Below are positions 63,633 to 64,000 of a stretch of DNA of 64,000 nucleotides, piece after piece. Location of the stretch: NCBI RefSeq assembly GCF_016919065.1, contig NZ_JAFFQA010000026.1:1-64000 (forward strand), read 5' to 3'. Below the pieces are notes generated by a model. The model was not told the origin of the DNA. It ran no database searches and saw nothing but the letters and a program-made list of their open reading frames with translations. Within the stretch, counting starts at the first letter, position 1, and each line of letters begins with the position of its first letter. A program made the position numbers and the translations under genes. Origin of the DNA: Desulfobulbus rhabdoformis (GTDB lineage: Bacteria; Desulfobacterota; Desulfobulbia; Desulfobulbales; Desulfobulbaceae).

Positions 63633-64000
63633 GCTGGTCCTTCTCGCCGAGAAAGGGAAGCCGAATGATGAAGGATGTACCCTGACCGGGGACACTTTGC
63701 ACGGTAATTGTGCCCTCATGCTTCTGAATTATGCCGTAGACAACAGAGAGGCCTAACCCCGTTCCCTGTCCCTCTTCCTTGGTGGTAAAGAAAGGGTCAA
63801 AGATTTTTGCTTGATTTTCCGCGGAAATACCACTGCCTGTGTCGCGGACCTTGATCACGACCAACATATTGATAAAGTCGATTTTGGCGGTAATGGCTAT
63901 TTCACCATGCCGCTCGATGGCTTGGGCTGCGTTAATAATCAGATTAATAAAAACTTCCTGCATCCGCTGCACATCGATATGAAAGACCAGGTCCTCGGGA
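63619..64000 (-). CDS. Sensor histidine kinase, partial (C-terminal ATPase domain)
   Basis: The gene is cut by the window end. The frame is open to base 64000. Visible are the N-box (INLIINAAQAI), G1 (DTGSGIS), F-box (IFDPFFTTK) and G2 (GTGLGLSVVYG) of the HATPase domain. It is the partner of the sigma-54 regulator that begins 46 bases later. The sensing domain is outside. Confidence 0.93.
   Translation of the reverse strand, partial: PEDLVFHIDVQRMQEVFINLIINAAQAIERHGEIAITAKIDFINMLVVIKVRDTGSGISAENQAKIFDPFFTTKEEGQGTGLGLSVVYGIIQKHEGTITVQSVPGQGTSFIIRLPFLGEKDQPLNL

Overview
The window reads as chromosome from a sulfate-reducing Desulfobacterota bacterium, most likely of the Desulfobulbales. This is inferred from gene content, not from a 16S gene. 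The markers are a highly expressed-looking sat gene, a PxxKW cysteine-rich protein, a methanogen-type Hdr/Mvh hydrogenase operon with a selenocysteine codon, and several sigma-54 two-component systems. No rRNA, tRNA or CRISPR array was seen.

Layout. 1-1.1 kb: 3' part of a group II intron. 1.1-7 kb: nrdR-ribD, then a minus-strand operon of an iron-dependent alcohol dehydrogenase, a PAS histidine kinase and an NtrC-type regulator. 7-24.6 kb: mostly housekeeping genes (sat, aroB, an FmdB-type zinc ribbon, an orphan ABC binding protein, ndk, a ParB-like protein, ihfA-like, eno, a PilC-like protein, PxxKW, ugd, a YggS-like gene, tatD, coaBC, darP and an atypical thioredoxin-reductase-like flavoprotein). 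25.2-31.5 kb: tolQRA-tolB-cpoB without pal, then tlyA and an SH3 protein. 31.6-33.7 kb: a Lon-type protease with a receiver domain inserted in it. 33.9-38.6 kb: a sulfite-exporter-like TSUP permease with two small membrane proteins, divergent from two universal-stress-type genes. The intergenic space carries two face-out sigma-54 promoters and three copies of a GTTGCA-N3-TGCAAC palindrome. The same palindrome recurs three times next to the sigma-54 regulator at 62 kb.

41.3-55.7 kb is the centrepiece: one plus-strand run of 13 genes. It encodes a hydrogenase maturation protease, an HdrD/DsrK-like iron-sulfur protein with an N-terminal helix-turn-helix, a double-module HdrA, MvhD, MvhG, MvhA, a small Cys protein, and HypF-C-D-E-A-B. 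The mvhA frame meets an in-frame TGA exactly at the first Cys of the C-terminal nickel motif. Reading it as selenocysteine restores DP-U-xx-C, a cleavable tail and a stop codon. The operon therefore appears to encode a complete, self-maturing [NiFeSe] group 3c hydrogenase wired to a heterodisulfide-reductase-like, probably electron-bifurcating, module.

56-64 kb: an outer-membrane protein, a DtxR-type regulator, a hydrolase, dCMP deaminase, a DEAD-box helicase, a small unknown protein preceded by the palindromes, and a kinase/regulator pair that runs off the end.

At least two families of small palindromic repeats are scattered between the genes. One family supplies the stop codon of a gene. 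All functions are read from motifs and context; no database search was possible.
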